DNA of 64,000 nucleotides from Mesorhizobium sp. (GTDB lineage: Bacteria; Pseudomonadota; Alphaproteobacteria; Rhizobiales; Rhizobiaceae): assembly GCF_023954305.1 (NCBI RefSeq), contig NZ_JAMLIG010000001.1, positions 3,244,001-3,308,000 on the forward strand, read 5' to 3'. The position numbers and the translations under genes are program-made. Of this stretch, positions 32,868 to 41,484 are shown one piece after another. Each line of letters begins with the position of its first letter. Within the stretch, counting starts at the first letter, position 1. The notes under the pieces are model-generated. The model did no database searches. It saw nothing but the letters and a program-made list of their open reading frames with translations, and had not been told where the DNA came from.

Positions 32868-34637
32868 TTACTCGGCCTTGAGCTTCTTGCGCGCCTTCTT
32901 CAACTTGCGCTTTTCCGCGCGGGCGGCTCCTGGCGCGGAGGCCGGAGGCTTCTTGTCGAAGTGCTTCTTCTTCGGACGCGGCCGGTCGGTCTCTGAGGCG
33001 AATTCGCGCCGCGGGCGGGCGGGAGCGGGCGGGGCGTCGGCGGCGAGCCGCGAGATGGTCACGCCCTTCTCGACCGCGCCGGGTTTGGCGATGGCCTTCG
33101 CATAGGCCTCGGCCTGGTCGGGAGCCACCTCGAAGCGGGTTTCCGTGTCGAGGATGCGGATCGAGCCGATGGCCGACTTGGTGACGCCGCCGGCCTTGCA
33201 GATCAGCGGCAGGAGCCAGCGCGGCTCGGCGCGCTTGTTGCGGCCGACGGAGATGACGAACCAGTCGCCGTTCTGGAAGCGGGTATCCGGACGCTCGCCT
33301 TTGGCCGGATCGTGCGGCGCGACGGGTCCGTCGGACAGATCCTCGGGTGCGGGCTGCATCGACAATTGCTGGCGGATGTAGGCGGCGGCCAGTTTTTCCG
33401 GGCCGTGGCTCGCCAGCAATTCGGCGGCGAAGGCCGCCTCGTCCTCGGTGAGCGGCTCCGACAGGGCCGGATCGGCGACGATGCGTTCGCGCAGCTTGAG
33501 GTCGATGTCGGCGGCCGACGGCGCGTTCATCTGCTGCGACTTCAGGTTGGCGAGCTTCAGCAGCCGGTTGGCGCTGCCGCGGCGGTGATGCGGCACGATG
33601 ATGGCGCAGACGCCCTTGCGCCCCGCCCGGCCGGTGCGGCCCGAGCGGTGCAGCAGGGTCTCGGGGTTCGAGGGCAGGTCGGCATGGATGACCAGATCGA
33701 GATTGGGCAGGTCGAGGCCGCGGGCGGCGACGTCGGTGGCGACGCAGACACGCGCCCGGCCGTCGCGCATCGCCTGCAGCGCGTTGGTGCGCTCGGCCTG
33801 GGACAGTTCGCCCGACAGGGAAACGACGCGGAAGCCGCGGTTGGCCAGCCGGCTGGTCAGCCGCTTGACCGCCTCGCGCGTGGCGCAGAACACCAGCGTG
33901 TTGGTCGCGTCGAAATAGAGCAGCGAATTGATCACGGCGCCGTCGCGCTCGGAGGGCGAGACGAGGATGGTGCGGTATTCGATGTCGTCGTGCTGGGCGC
34001 CCTCGCTCACGACCTCGATGCGCTCGGCCTTCCTCTGGAATTTTCGCGCCAGCTGCTCGATCTGGGCCGGCACGGTGGCGGAGAACATCAGCGTGCGGCG
34101 GTCTTCCGGTGCTTCCGAGAGGATGAATTCGAGGTCCTCGCGGAAGCCGAGGTCGAGCATCTCGTCGGCCTCGTCGAGGACGACCGCGCGCAGATCCGAC
34201 ATGTCGAGGCCGCCGCGGGTGATGTGGTCGCGCAGGCGGCCGGGCGTGCCGACGACGATATGGGCGCCCTGGTCGAGCGCCCGGCGCTCGGTGCGCATGT
34301 CCATGCCGCCGACGCAGGAAGCGATCTTCGCGCCGGCCTCGGCATAGAGCCATTCGAGCTCGCGGCGGACCTGGATGGCGAGTTCGCGCGTCGGCGCGAT
34401 GACCAGGCCGAGCGGGCGGCCGGCAGGGGGAAGGCGGTCGGCCTCGCCCATCAGGGCGGGCGCAATGGCGATGCCGAAGGCGACGGTCTTGCCGGAGCCG
34501 GTCTGGGCGGAGACCAGCAGGTCGCGGCCGCGGGCGCGATCTTCCAGCATGGCGGACTGGACGGCGGTGAGCGTTTCGTAGCCGCGTGCGGAAAGTGCTG
34601 CGCCCAGCGCCGGGGCGATGTCGGGGGAGACGGTCAT
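32868..34637 (-). CDS. DEAD-box RNA helicase (DeaD/DbpA type)
   Basis: An ATP-dependent RNA helicase of 589 residues. All core motifs are present in order: AQTGSGKT (motif I), PTRELA (Ia), TPGR (Ib), DEAD in VVLDEADEMLDLGFREDLEF (II), SAT (III), ATDVAARGLDLPNLDLVIH (V) and HRSGRTGRAGR (VI). After the second RecA domain comes a DbpA-like RNA-binding domain (GDWFVISVGRNKRAEPRWLL) and a lysine/arginine-rich tail. It probably acts in ribosome assembly or cold adaptation. The frame extends upstream of 34637, but the ATG there gives the family-like start. Confidence 0.92.
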   Translation of the reverse strand: MTVSPDIAPALGAALSARGYETLTAVQSAMLEDRARGRDLLVSAQTGSGKTVAFGIAIAPALMGEADRLPPAGRPLGLVIAPTRELAIQVRRELEWLYAEAGAKIASCVGGMDMRTERRALDQGAHIVVGTPGRLRDHITRGGLDMSDLRAVVLDEADEMLDLGFREDLEFILSEAPEDRRTLMFSATVPAQIEQLARKFQRKAERIEVVSEGAQHDDIEYRTILVSPSERDGAVINSLLYFDATNTLVFCATREAVKRLTSRLANRGFRVVSLSGELSQAERTNALQAMRDGRARVCVATDVAARGLDLPNLDLVIHADLPSNPETLLHRSGRTGRAGRKGVCAIIVPHHRRGSANRLLKLANLKSQQMNAPSAADIDLKLRERIVADPALSEPLTEDEAAFAAELLASHGPEKLAAAYIRQQLSMQPAPEDLSDGPVAPHDPAKGERPDTRFQNGDWFVISVGRNKRAEPRWLLPLICKAGGVTKSAIGSIRILDTETRFEVAPDQAEAYAKAIAKPGAVEKGVTISRLAADAPPAPARPRREFASETDRPRPKKKHFDKKPPASAPGAARAEKRKLKKARKKLKAE

Positions 34638-34859
34638 GTCGAGGCTTTCGCTTGGCGCGGATGACGCGCACGAGTGGGCGGCGTATAGAGGGACGGGGGC
34701 TGGAGGTCAAATGGCGGGAGGAGGGGGGGGTAGGGGAGTAGGGTGCCGGTTCCTGCGCCTGCGTCATTCCGGGACCGCGCAGCGGGACCCGGACTCCAGC
34801 GCGCCGGCGTTGCCCATTCGGGACAAGCGCGAGGATGACGGCTGAGGGAGTTGGGCGCC

Positions 34860-34938
34860 GGGGACAGTTTACTTTTTTCCGCAGAAGGGCGCGGCCCGTG
34901 CGAGGTTTGCGCGAGCGGAAAGAAAGTAAACTGTCCCC
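34860..34938. repeat. GGGGACAGTTTAC palindromic element, copy 1
   Basis: A 79-bp stretch whose ends are inverted copies: GGGGACAGTTTACTTTTTTC on the left and GAAAGAAAGTAAACTGTCCC plus a final C on the right. A matching copy lies 2.1 kb away at 36947-37024. Short palindromes with this GGGGACAG end are typical of REP elements mobilised by RAYT (IS200-like) transposases. No RAYT gene is in the window. Confidence 0.75.
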
Positions 34939-34947
34939 TGCGGATCC

Positions 34948-35433
34948 TTACGACGTGTCGCAAAACTCGACCGGCGAGAAGGCCTCCCGAAGCCTCCGGG
35001 CGAACGCGTCGAGGCCGGGGAGCGGGTTGGCGCCGTCGCCGGCCTCGCCGGATGCCTGATCCTGCCGCCAGGCCGAGACGCGGTGGAGATAGGCGGCGAT
35101 GCCGCTGATGACCGCCGCCAGCGCGCGCAGCGAGGCGGCGATGTCGAGCGCGTCGGCGGGTTCGGTGCCGTAGCGGACAAAGGGCAGCGCGGGCGACCAG
35201 AGCCGGCCGGCCGCGTTCCATGACGAGCCCGCGACGTAGTCCCGGGCGATCAGGTCGGCCTGCCGGGCCGCCCACAATACGCAGAAGCGCACCCAGGGCG
35301 TGTCGCCGGCAGCCCGTTCGGCGAGGGCGGCGAGCGCAAGCAGGGTCGAGACGATGCTGACCAGCACCTCCTGTCCCTTTCCTGTCGTCGCCTTTCCCCT
35401 CACCGCCGGCTCCTTTGCGTCGCACCGGGGCAC
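34948..35433 (-). CDS. Hypothetical protein, two hydrophobic segments
   Basis: A 161-residue protein I do not recognise. The GTG at 35433 is chosen because the longer upstream frame runs into repeated non-coding DNA. A short charged N-terminus is followed by a hydrophobic stretch (LVSIVSTLLALAALAERAAG), a central part with aromatic residues (SSWNAAGRLWSPALPFVRYG), a second mild hydrophobic stretch and an acidic C-terminus. Codon use fits the neighbours. It lies between two repeat elements, and its product may be membrane-associated. It could also be a chance frame. Confidence 0.45.
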   Translation of the reverse strand: MPRCDAKEPAVRGKATTGKGQEVLVSIVSTLLALAALAERAAGDTPWVRFCVLWAARQADLIARDYVAGSSWNAAGRLWSPALPFVRYGTEPADALDIAASLRALAAVISGIAAYLHRVSAWRQDQASGEAGDGANPLPGLDAFARRLREAFSPVEFCDTS

Positions 35434-35656
35434 ATGATGCGGCAGGGCGGAAAGGGCGTGGATGAAAAAAGTGAATGGTGAGTGGTGAATGGTGAATGGG
35501 AACAAGGTGTTGTCGGCGAAAGACAATTTTTTCCGGGGGCGATCGATGCACGGGGGAGCCTCTATCTCCCCCTCGGGGGATATCTCGCGGCCGTCATCCC
35601 GGACGCCGGAGGCGATCCGGCACCCATTGATCGCCGGCAAGTGGGCACTGCCGGAA

Positions 35657-35885
35657 ATGCCGCGGAGGCAGGCGTTTTCGGCGTGTAGCCGGAGAGAAGA
35701 ATGGATACCGGCTGGCCTACGGCCGCCGGTATGACGGAGGTGTGGGGTGGAAGACGGAAGGGGCCGTCGGTCATGTCGCGGAGGCAGGCGTTTCCGGCGT
35801 GTAGTTGGAGAGAAGAATGGATACCGGCTGGCCCCGGCCGCCGGTATGACGGAGGTGTAGGGTGGAAGACGGCGGAGGGCGTGCT
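35657..35885. repeat. 116-bp tandem duplication in gene-free region
   Basis: Two direct copies start at 35657 and 35773 (period 116). Each contains CGCGGAGGCAGGCGTTT, GGAGAGAAGAATGGATACCG and CCGCCGGTATGACGGAGGTG. The copies differ at a handful of positions. The whole stretch 35434-36012 holds no gene. It also has a run of GTGAATG-like heptamers (35471-35500) and several small GC-rich palindromes of the CGTCATCCCGG / CCGGTATGACGG kind. Confidence 0.75.
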
Positions 35886-36012
35886 GTCGGTCGCTGGCCT
35901 TGGCAGGATCGGGCGGAGGATGGCGGAGGGGCAGCCACTAGTCTTTGCCCACGCAGGGATTGGTGCGCTCTTGTGCGGCCTGATCTGAGCGGGATAGTGA
36001 TCACGGTCGGCA

Positions 36013-36876
36013 GTGCAGGCGGTCGTCTTGAGGCTCGTTTCCTACAACATCCAGTACGGCTTCGGCCTCGACGGCCGCTACGACCTGTCGCGCGCGGTGC
36101 CGTCCGTGGCGGATTGCGACATCATCGCCTTGCAGGAGGTGGAGCGGAACTGGCCGCGCACCGGGCTGGACGACCAGCCTGAGCTGATCGCGCGGATGCT
36201 GCCGGACCGCTACTGGGTCTACGGCCCGGCCTTCGACATGGATGCGAGCACGGTGGAGGACGGGCGCGTGGTGAATCGCCGCCGCCAGTTCGGCACGATG
36301 CTGATCTCGCGCTGGCCGATCGCCTGGTCGCGGCTGCACCTTCTGCCGATGCGGCGGATGACGCAGCGGCTGAACACGCAGAATCCGGCGCTGGAAGGGC
36401 TGATCCGCACGCCCGCCGGGCCGCTGCGCGTCTTCTCGCTGCATCTGGCCCATATCGACGCCGCCGAACGGCTGGAGCAGATCGACTGGCTGGTCGCGCG
36501 CCACCGCCGCGTGCCGCAGGAGGGCGGGCCGTGGAGCGGGCGCGACGACGAGCCGGAGCGTGCGTGGTCGAACGGTGAGCCGGAGCCGGAGGCGCCGGAG
36601 GACGCGATCTGGATGGGCGACTTCAACATGCTGCCGGGAAGCGAGGAGTATCGGCGGGTGGTCGAGGCGGGGTTCGTCGACGCGGCAGTGGCGGCTGGAC
36701 ACGCGCCGGATGCGTTCCATACGCATGAGCGGATGTTCGAGGGGGCGATGCAGTTTCGCCGGCTGGACTATTGCTTCGTCACACCGGGGCTGGCCGGGAG
36801 GGTGAGGGCGGTGTCGGTGGATGTGCAGAACCGCGCGTCGGACCATTTTCCGGTGCGGGTGGAGATGGATATGTAG
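36013..36876 (+). CDS. Endonuclease/exonuclease/phosphatase family protein
   Basis: A DNase I-fold phosphodiesterase or phosphatase of 287 residues. Family motifs are in order: RLVSYNIQYGFG (Asn), IIALQEVERNWPR (Glu metal ligand), FSLHLAHID (His), WMGDFNMLPGSEEY (Asp, Asn) and ASDHFPVRVEM (Asp-His catalytic pair). No signal peptide is visible, so it is probably cytoplasmic. The substrate may be nucleic acid, phosphoinositide-like lipid or other phosphodiester. The start is GTG at 36013 or TTG at 36028. It ends in front of a strong hairpin. Confidence 0.82.
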   Translation: MQAVVLRLVSYNIQYGFGLDGRYDLSRAVPSVADCDIIALQEVERNWPRTGLDDQPELIARMLPDRYWVYGPAFDMDASTVEDGRVVNRRRQFGTMLISRWPIAWSRLHLLPMRRMTQRLNTQNPALEGLIRTPAGPLRVFSLHLAHIDAAERLEQIDWLVARHRRVPQEGGPWSGRDDEPERAWSNGEPEPEAPEDAIWMGDFNMLPGSEEYRRVVEAGFVDAAVAAGHAPDAFHTHERMFEGAMQFRRLDYCFVTPGLAGRVRAVSVDVQNRASDHFPVRVEMDM

Positions 36877-36895
36877 CGGCGTCGGTATTCCTTCG

Positions 36896-36928
36896 CGCCC
36901 CCTCCGGCTTGCCGGCCAGAGGGGGGCG
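36896..36928. terminator. Strong GC hairpin after the EEP-family gene
   Basis: CGCCCCCTCCGGC and GCCGGCCAGAGGGGGGCG pair to form a stable stem 20 bp after the stop. There is no T-run, so it is either a factor-assisted terminator or another member of the GC-rich intergenic palindromes of this genome. Confidence 0.5.
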
Positions 36929-36946
36929 TGAGGGAACTCAAGCGCC

Positions 36947-37024
36947 GGGGACAGTTTACTTTTTCCCGCGGAAAGCGGTGCGCTTTCAAGGCTGGCGCCA
37001 GCGGGAAGAAAGTAAACTGTCCCC
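36947..37024. repeat. GGGGACAGTTTAC palindromic element, copy 2
   Basis: A 78-bp stretch with the same inverted ends as the element at 34860-34938 (GGGGACAGTTTACTTTTTCC and GGAAGAAAGTAAACTGTCCC). The inner sequence differs, so conservation is confined to the ends. That is the pattern expected of paired REP sequences (REPIN-like) rather than a copied gene. Confidence 0.75.
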
Positions 37025-37137
37025 TTCGGCTGTGCCGGCTGCTGTGCCCATCGCCACCATCGCTGGCCGATACCCATTTGCCTAGCCGGCTGCTAAACAG
37101 CGCACGCGCCGCGCTCGCGGCGTGACCGGATCAGCGC

Positions 37138-37980
37138 ATGTCCCTCACCGTCTTCCTCGCCGTTCTCGCCGCAGCCCTCGCGCATGCGTCGTGGAATGCG
37201 ATGGTGAAGGTGAGGCTCGACCGGTTCGCCTCGATGACGCTGATGTTCGTCGGCATGGGCGTCTTCGCACTGCCGGTTCTGTTCCTCGTGCCGGTGCCTG
37301 AGGGCGTGACCTGGCTCTACATCCTCGCCTCGGTCGTCTTCCATACCGGCTACCGCTGGTTCCTCGTCAAGGCCTACGAGACGGGCGACCTGGCGCAGGC
37401 CTATCCGCTGGCGCGCGGCACCGCGCCGCTGATGACCACGATCGGAGGCGTGGTGCTGCTGGCGGAATTGCCAAGCGCGGTGTCGATGCTGGGCATCGCG
37501 CTCCTGTCGCTCGGCACACTGTCGATGTCGTTCAAGGGCGGCGATCCGACGGCGATCGGCGGCCGGGCGGTCGCCTATGCGCTGATCACCTCGATGTTCG
37601 TCGCATCCTATACGCTGTCGGACGGCGCGGGCGCGCGCAGTGCCGCGTCGGCCACCAGCTATATCGCCTGGCTCTATGTGCTTGACGCGATCTGGTGCGT
37701 GGCGATGGCGCTGATGCTGCGCGGCCGGCGCATCGTCGCCGTCATGGCGCCGGAATGGAAGACCGGGGCGCTGACCGGGGCGCTCGCGGCCGGCTCCTAC
37801 TGGATCGCCGCATGGGCCTTTACCCAGGCGCCGATCGCCGCGGTCGCGGCCCTGCGCGAATCCTCGATCCTGTTCGCCATGCTGATCTCGGTCGCCGTGC
37901 TGCGCGAGGCGGTGACGGGATGGCGCATCGCCGCGGCGCTGCTGATCGTGGCAGGCGTCGTCGCGCTCAGGCTCGGATAA
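37138..37980 (+). CDS. EamA/DMT family transporter
   Basis: A drug/metabolite-superfamily inner-membrane transporter of 280 residues, made of two five-helix repeats with ten hydrophobic segments. Typical motifs are ALAHASWNAMVKVRLDR at the N-terminus, KAYETGDLAQAYPLARGTAP at the end of repeat one, and FTQAPIAAVAALRESSILFA in repeat two. The substrate (often an amino acid or metabolite) cannot be inferred. It lies upstream of sqdB with a 98-bp gap and may be transcribed with it. Confidence 0.85.
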   Translation: MSLTVFLAVLAAALAHASWNAMVKVRLDRFASMTLMFVGMGVFALPVLFLVPVPEGVTWLYILASVVFHTGYRWFLVKAYETGDLAQAYPLARGTAPLMTTIGGVVLLAELPSAVSMLGIALLSLGTLSMSFKGGDPTAIGGRAVAYALITSMFVASYTLSDGAGARSAASATSYIAWLYVLDAIWCVAMALMLRGRRIVAVMAPEWKTGALTGALAAGSYWIAAWAFTQAPIAAVAALRESSILFAMLISVAVLREAVTGWRIAAALLIVAGVVALRLG

Positions 37981-38078
37981 TCCGGGCGCGGGCCGCAGCG
38001 CCACCTTTTCTCCACCACATTCATGCTGTCACACTCTTCGTCTAAGCGGCGGGGATCGTTGAGAGAGGGACCGATTCG

Positions 38079-39299
38079 ATGAAGATTGCAGTTCTCGGCG
38101 GCGACGGTTTCGTCGGCTGGCCAACCTGCCTGCATTTGTCCAATGCCGGGCACGAAATCCACATCCTCGACAATCTGTCGCGGCGCTGGATCGACACCGA
38201 ACTCGGCGTGCAATCGCTCACCCCGATGGATTCGATCCAGGAGCGGACGCGCATCTGGCACCAGGAGACGGGGCGCCGCATCCACTTCCACCTGATCGAC
38301 CTGGCGAGGGACTACGAGATCCTGAAGCGCTGGCTCTCCGAGCAGAAGCCGGACGCGGTGATCCATTTCGCCGAGCAACGCGCCGCGCCCTATTCGATGA
38401 AGAGCGACCGGCACAAGAACTACACCGTCAACAACAACGTCAACGCCACGCACAACCTGCTCAACGCGCTGGTGGAGACGGGGCTCGACGCGCATCTCGT
38501 GCATCTGGGCACGATGGGCGTCTACGGCTATTCGACGGTGGGGGCGGCAATCCCCGAAGGTTACCTGCCGGTGGGCATCGAAACGATGGCCGGCGAGACG
38601 GTTTCCCAGGAGATCCTCTACCCGTCCAATCCGGGCTCGATCTACCATATGACCAAGTGCCTGGATCAGCTCTTGTTCCAGTTCTACGCCAAGAACGACG
38701 GGGTCAGGATCACCGACCTTCACCAGGGCATCGTCTGGGGCACGCATACCGACCAGACGCGGCGCCACGCCCAGCTCGTCAACCGGTTCGACTATGACGG
38801 CGACTACGGCACGGTCTTGAACCGGTTCCTGATCCAGGCGGCGATCGGCTATCCGCTGACCGTGCACGGCACCGGCGGGCAGACGCGGGCGTTCATCCAC
38901 ATCCAGGACTCGGTCCGCTGCATCGAGCTGGCGCTGAAGAACGCGCCGAAGCGCGGCGAAAAGGTGAAGATCTTCAACCAGATGACGGAGACGCACCGGG
39001 TGCGCGATCTCGCCGAGATGGTGGCGCGGATCGCCGGCGCGAAGGTCGCCTACCTGCCCAACCCGCGCAAGGAGGCGGCCGAGAACGACCTCGTGGTGAA
39101 GAACGATCAGTTCCTGGCGCTGGGGCTCGATCCGATCACGCTTGCTGACGGGCTGCTTTCGGAAGTGGTCGACGTGGCGAAGAAGTTCGCCTACCGCGTC
39201 GACCGCAGCCGCATCCCGGCAGTGTCGGCCTGGACCAAGGACATCGCGCCGACGCTGGAGCGCGATCCGGAAGGGAAGCGGCTGAGGAGCGTGGGGTAG
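38079..39299 (+). CDS. sqdB: UDP-sulfoquinovose synthase SqdB
   Basis: Makes UDP-sulfoquinovose from UDP-glucose and sulfite, the head-group donor of the sulfolipid SQDG. The 406-residue protein is an extended SDR with MKIAVLGGDGFVGWPTCLHL at the N-terminus. The active-site Thr is in HLGTMGVYGYS, and the Tyr/Lys pair in SIYHMTKCLDQ. FAEQRAAPYSMKS and GTGGQTRAFIHIQDS are specific to this family. Next come a GT8 glycosyltransferase and an epimerase-like gene, matching the sqdBDC order described in Sinorhizobium and Rhodobacter. SQDG can replace phospholipids when phosphate is low. Confidence 0.95.
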   Translation: MKIAVLGGDGFVGWPTCLHLSNAGHEIHILDNLSRRWIDTELGVQSLTPMDSIQERTRIWHQETGRRIHFHLIDLARDYEILKRWLSEQKPDAVIHFAEQRAAPYSMKSDRHKNYTVNNNVNATHNLLNALVETGLDAHLVHLGTMGVYGYSTVGAAIPEGYLPVGIETMAGETVSQEILYPSNPGSIYHMTKCLDQLLFQFYAKNDGVRITDLHQGIVWGTHTDQTRRHAQLVNRFDYDGDYGTVLNRFLIQAAIGYPLTVHGTGGQTRAFIHIQDSVRCIELALKNAPKRGEKVKIFNQMTETHRVRDLAEMVARIAGAKVAYLPNPRKEAAENDLVVKNDQFLALGLDPITLADGLLSEVVDVAKKFAYRVDRSRIPAVSAWTKDIAPTLERDPEGKRLRSVG

Positions 39300-39307
39300 G
39301 GGAGTGC

Positions 39308-39439
39308 TCCCTCCCCCTTGAGGGGAGGGTGGCGAACGAAGTGAGCCGGGTGGGGTCGTTGATGCCGAGCACTGCCGAGACGACCCCACCCGGCCGATCG
39401 CCTTTGGCGCCCGGCCACCCTCCCCTCAAGGGGGAGGGA
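39308..39439. repeat. Large intergenic palindrome, family A
   Basis: A 132-bp inverted repeat. The outer arms TCCCTCCCCCTTGAGGGGAG and their complement (ending CTCAAGGGGGAGGGA) are near perfect. Inner arms GCCGGGTGGGGTCGT / ACGACCCCACCCGGC also pair. The element lies directly after sqdB and extends into the 5' end of the next open frame, so it supplies the apparent start of the glycosyltransferase gene. Confidence 0.85.
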
Positions 39440-40258
39440 CCTCTGCACGCCTATGCCACGCTCGTCACCAATGCCGACTATGCGATGGGCGCGAGAGCGC
39501 TGGTGCGCTCGCTGAAGCTCACCGGGACCGAGGCCGAGATTCTCGTGCTGCACACGGGCGGGGTGGCGGCTGAGGCGCTGGAGCCGGTGGCGGGGCTCGG
39601 CGCGCGGCTGGTGCCGGTGGACCTTCTGCCGACCTCCGACGGCTTCAACGAGAGACATCAGCGGGCGAGGCTGCACGGCGCTGCACCCTTCACCAAGGGA
39701 ACGAAGCCCGCCTTCCACACCCCGCTGGACAATTTCGCCAAGCTCAGGCTGTGGCAGATGGAGGAGTACGAGCGGATCGTCTTCCTCGACGCCGACACGC
39801 TGGTCGTGCGTTCGATCGACCGGCTGTTCTCCTACCCTGAATTCTCGGCGGCGCCGAACGTTTACGAGAGCCTTGCCGACTTCCACCGGCTGAACTCGGG
39901 CGTGTTCGTGGCCAAGCCGGCGAAGGCGACGTTCGAGGCGATGCTGGCAAGACTCGACGCGCCGGAGGCGTTCTGGCGGCGGACGGATCAGACCTTCCTC
40001 GAGAGCTTCTTCCCCGACTGGCACGGCCTGCCGGTGTTCGACAACATGCTGCAATATGTCTGGTTCAACCTGCCGGAGCTGTGGGACTGGAAATCGGTGC
40101 GGGTGATCCACTACCAGTACGAGAAACCGTGGGAGAACCACGCCAAGGCCGAGATGCTCAAGCCGCTGATCGAGCTGTGGCGGGCCTATTTCGAGGGCAG
40201 GGACATTCCCCACTTGGCGTCGCTGCCGGGGCCTTCGACGTCGGCCTCGGTACTCTAG
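39362..40258 (+). CDS. sqdD: GT8 (glycogenin-like) glycosyltransferase, SqdD homologue
   Basis: A family-8 glycosyltransferase with retaining mechanism. Recognisable family sequence starts at HAYATLVTNADYAMGARALV. The metal-binding DxD is in IVFLDADTLVVRSIDRLF, and the acceptor part has LNSGVFVAKP. Context after sqdB supports SqdD, implicated in transferring sulfoquinovose to diacylglycerol. The start is odd: the ATG at 39362 and the GTG at 39329 both lie inside the palindrome, so 26-37 N-terminal residues are repeat-derived and unlike the family. The true ancestral start has been overwritten, or a rare start is used. Confidence 0.8.
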   Translation: MPSTAETTPPGRSPLAPGHPPLKGEGPLHAYATLVTNADYAMGARALVRSLKLTGTEAEILVLHTGGVAAEALEPVAGLGARLVPVDLLPTSDGFNERHQRARLHGAAPFTKGTKPAFHTPLDNFAKLRLWQMEEYERIVFLDADTLVVRSIDRLFSYPEFSAAPNVYESLADFHRLNSGVFVAKPAKATFEAMLARLDAPEAFWRRTDQTFLESFFPDWHGLPVFDNMLQYVWFNLPELWDWKSVRVIHYQYEKPWENHAKAEMLKPLIELWRAYFEGRDIPHLASLPGPSTSASVL

Positions 40259-40267
40259 GATGAAGAA

Positions 40268-40401
40268 CCCCCTCACCGCCTCGCTCCGCTCGGCACCTCT
40301 CCCCCTGCCCGGGGGAGAGGAGGCGCCAATCGTCGAAGCTGCGTCTCCTCGCCCCCATGAAATGCGGGAGAGGTGGCCGGCGCAGCCGGTCGGTGAGGGG
40401 G
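40268..40401. repeat. Large intergenic palindrome, family B, copy 1
   Basis: A 134-bp inverted repeat between sqdD and the epimerase gene, with outer arms CCCCCTCACCG / CGGTGAGGGGG. The inner parts CACCTCTCCCCCTGCCCGGG and GCGTCTCCTCGCCCCCATGA recur in the opposite orientation in the element at 43895-44032. Confidence 0.85.
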
Positions 40402-40423
40402 TGCTTCGGCGCTGGGTTCATCA

Positions 40424-41296
40424 ATGACCATCCTCGTCACCGGCGGTAGCGGTTTCGTCGGGCGCTTTGTCGTCGAGGCGTTGTTGCGGCGGGGGCGCAG
40501 GGTGCGGGTGACGGGGAGGACGCGGCCGGCGACGAGTCATTTTTCCGGGCCGGTCGAATTCGCCGAGGGCAGCCTCGATCCGCACCGCGACTGGGGCGCG
40601 GATCTGGAAGGCGTGACGCATCTGGTCCACGCTGCCTTCGACCATCTTCCCGGCCGATACCGGGGCGGGGAGGGGAGCGATCCGGCGAGCTTCCGTCGGC
40701 GCAATCTGGACGGGACGGTCGCGCTGCTCGAGGCAGCGAAGCGGGCGGGCGTGGGGCGGGTCGTGTTCCTGTCGAGCCGCGCGGTTTATGGCGAGCAGCC
40801 GGCCGGCGCGGAGCTTTCCGAAGCGAGCGAGCCGCACCCGGACACGCTCTACGGCGAGGTGAAGCTCGCGGCCGAACGGGCGCTGACGGCAATGTCGGGC
40901 GACGGCTTTCGAGGCACCAGCCTGCGCGTCACCGGGGTGTATGGACCTGCAGCGCCGGGACGCCGGCACAAATGGGCCGATCTCTTCGACGACTATCTCG
41001 CCGGGCGCACCGTCGAGTCGCGCCGCGCAACGGAGGTGCATGGCGACGACGTGGCGGTCGCCGTGCTTCTGGCGCTCGATGCGCCGCGGCCGCCGCCCCT
41101 GCTCAACGTCTCCGACATCCTGCTCGACCGGCACGACCTCCTGGCGATCGTGCAGGACAAGACAGGCTCGACCCATCCGCTGCCGCCGCGCTCCGCCGCG
41201 CCGGTCAACGCGATGAACTGCACCCTGCTGCGCGCACTCGGCTGGCGGCCGGGCGGGACGGATCTGCTCGAGCGGACGGTGCGGGCGCTGCTGTAA
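40424..41296 (+). CDS. NAD-dependent epimerase/dehydratase, possible SqdC
   Basis: An extended SDR of 290 residues with nucleotide motif VTGGSGFVGRFVVEALLRRG and active site YGEVKLAAERAL after FLSSRAVYGEQ. It follows sqdB and sqdD on the same strand, which is the position of the reductase-like SqdC in the sqdBDC operon of Sinorhizobium. Whether it is the true SqdC or an unrelated sugar epimerase is not settled. Downstream lies a LuxR-type regulator in the same direction. Confidence 0.7.
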   Translation: MTILVTGGSGFVGRFVVEALLRRGRRVRVTGRTRPATSHFSGPVEFAEGSLDPHRDWGADLEGVTHLVHAAFDHLPGRYRGGEGSDPASFRRRNLDGTVALLEAAKRAGVGRVVFLSSRAVYGEQPAGAELSEASEPHPDTLYGEVKLAAERALTAMSGDGFRGTSLRVTGVYGPAAPGRRHKWADLFDDYLAGRTVESRRATEVHGDDVAVAVLLALDAPRPPPLLNVSDILLDRHDLLAIVQDKTGSTHPLPPRSAAPVNAMNCTLLRALGWRPGGTDLLERTVRALL

Positions 41297-41484
41297 GGCG
41301 CTTGCGACCTGCCCGAACGGGCAGTTTCGCATCCGTTCCGGCTGCGCAAGACTGGCGCTTCGCTGCTCCGCCCGTCGTGACGCCTCTTCCCCGCCCTTTC
41401 ATAACCGGCTATCCGACCTACATTGGAGCCTACGATCCTCTCGCGTCCGCCGCCGCGGTCGCCCTCCGCGAAGAAGGACATCCC

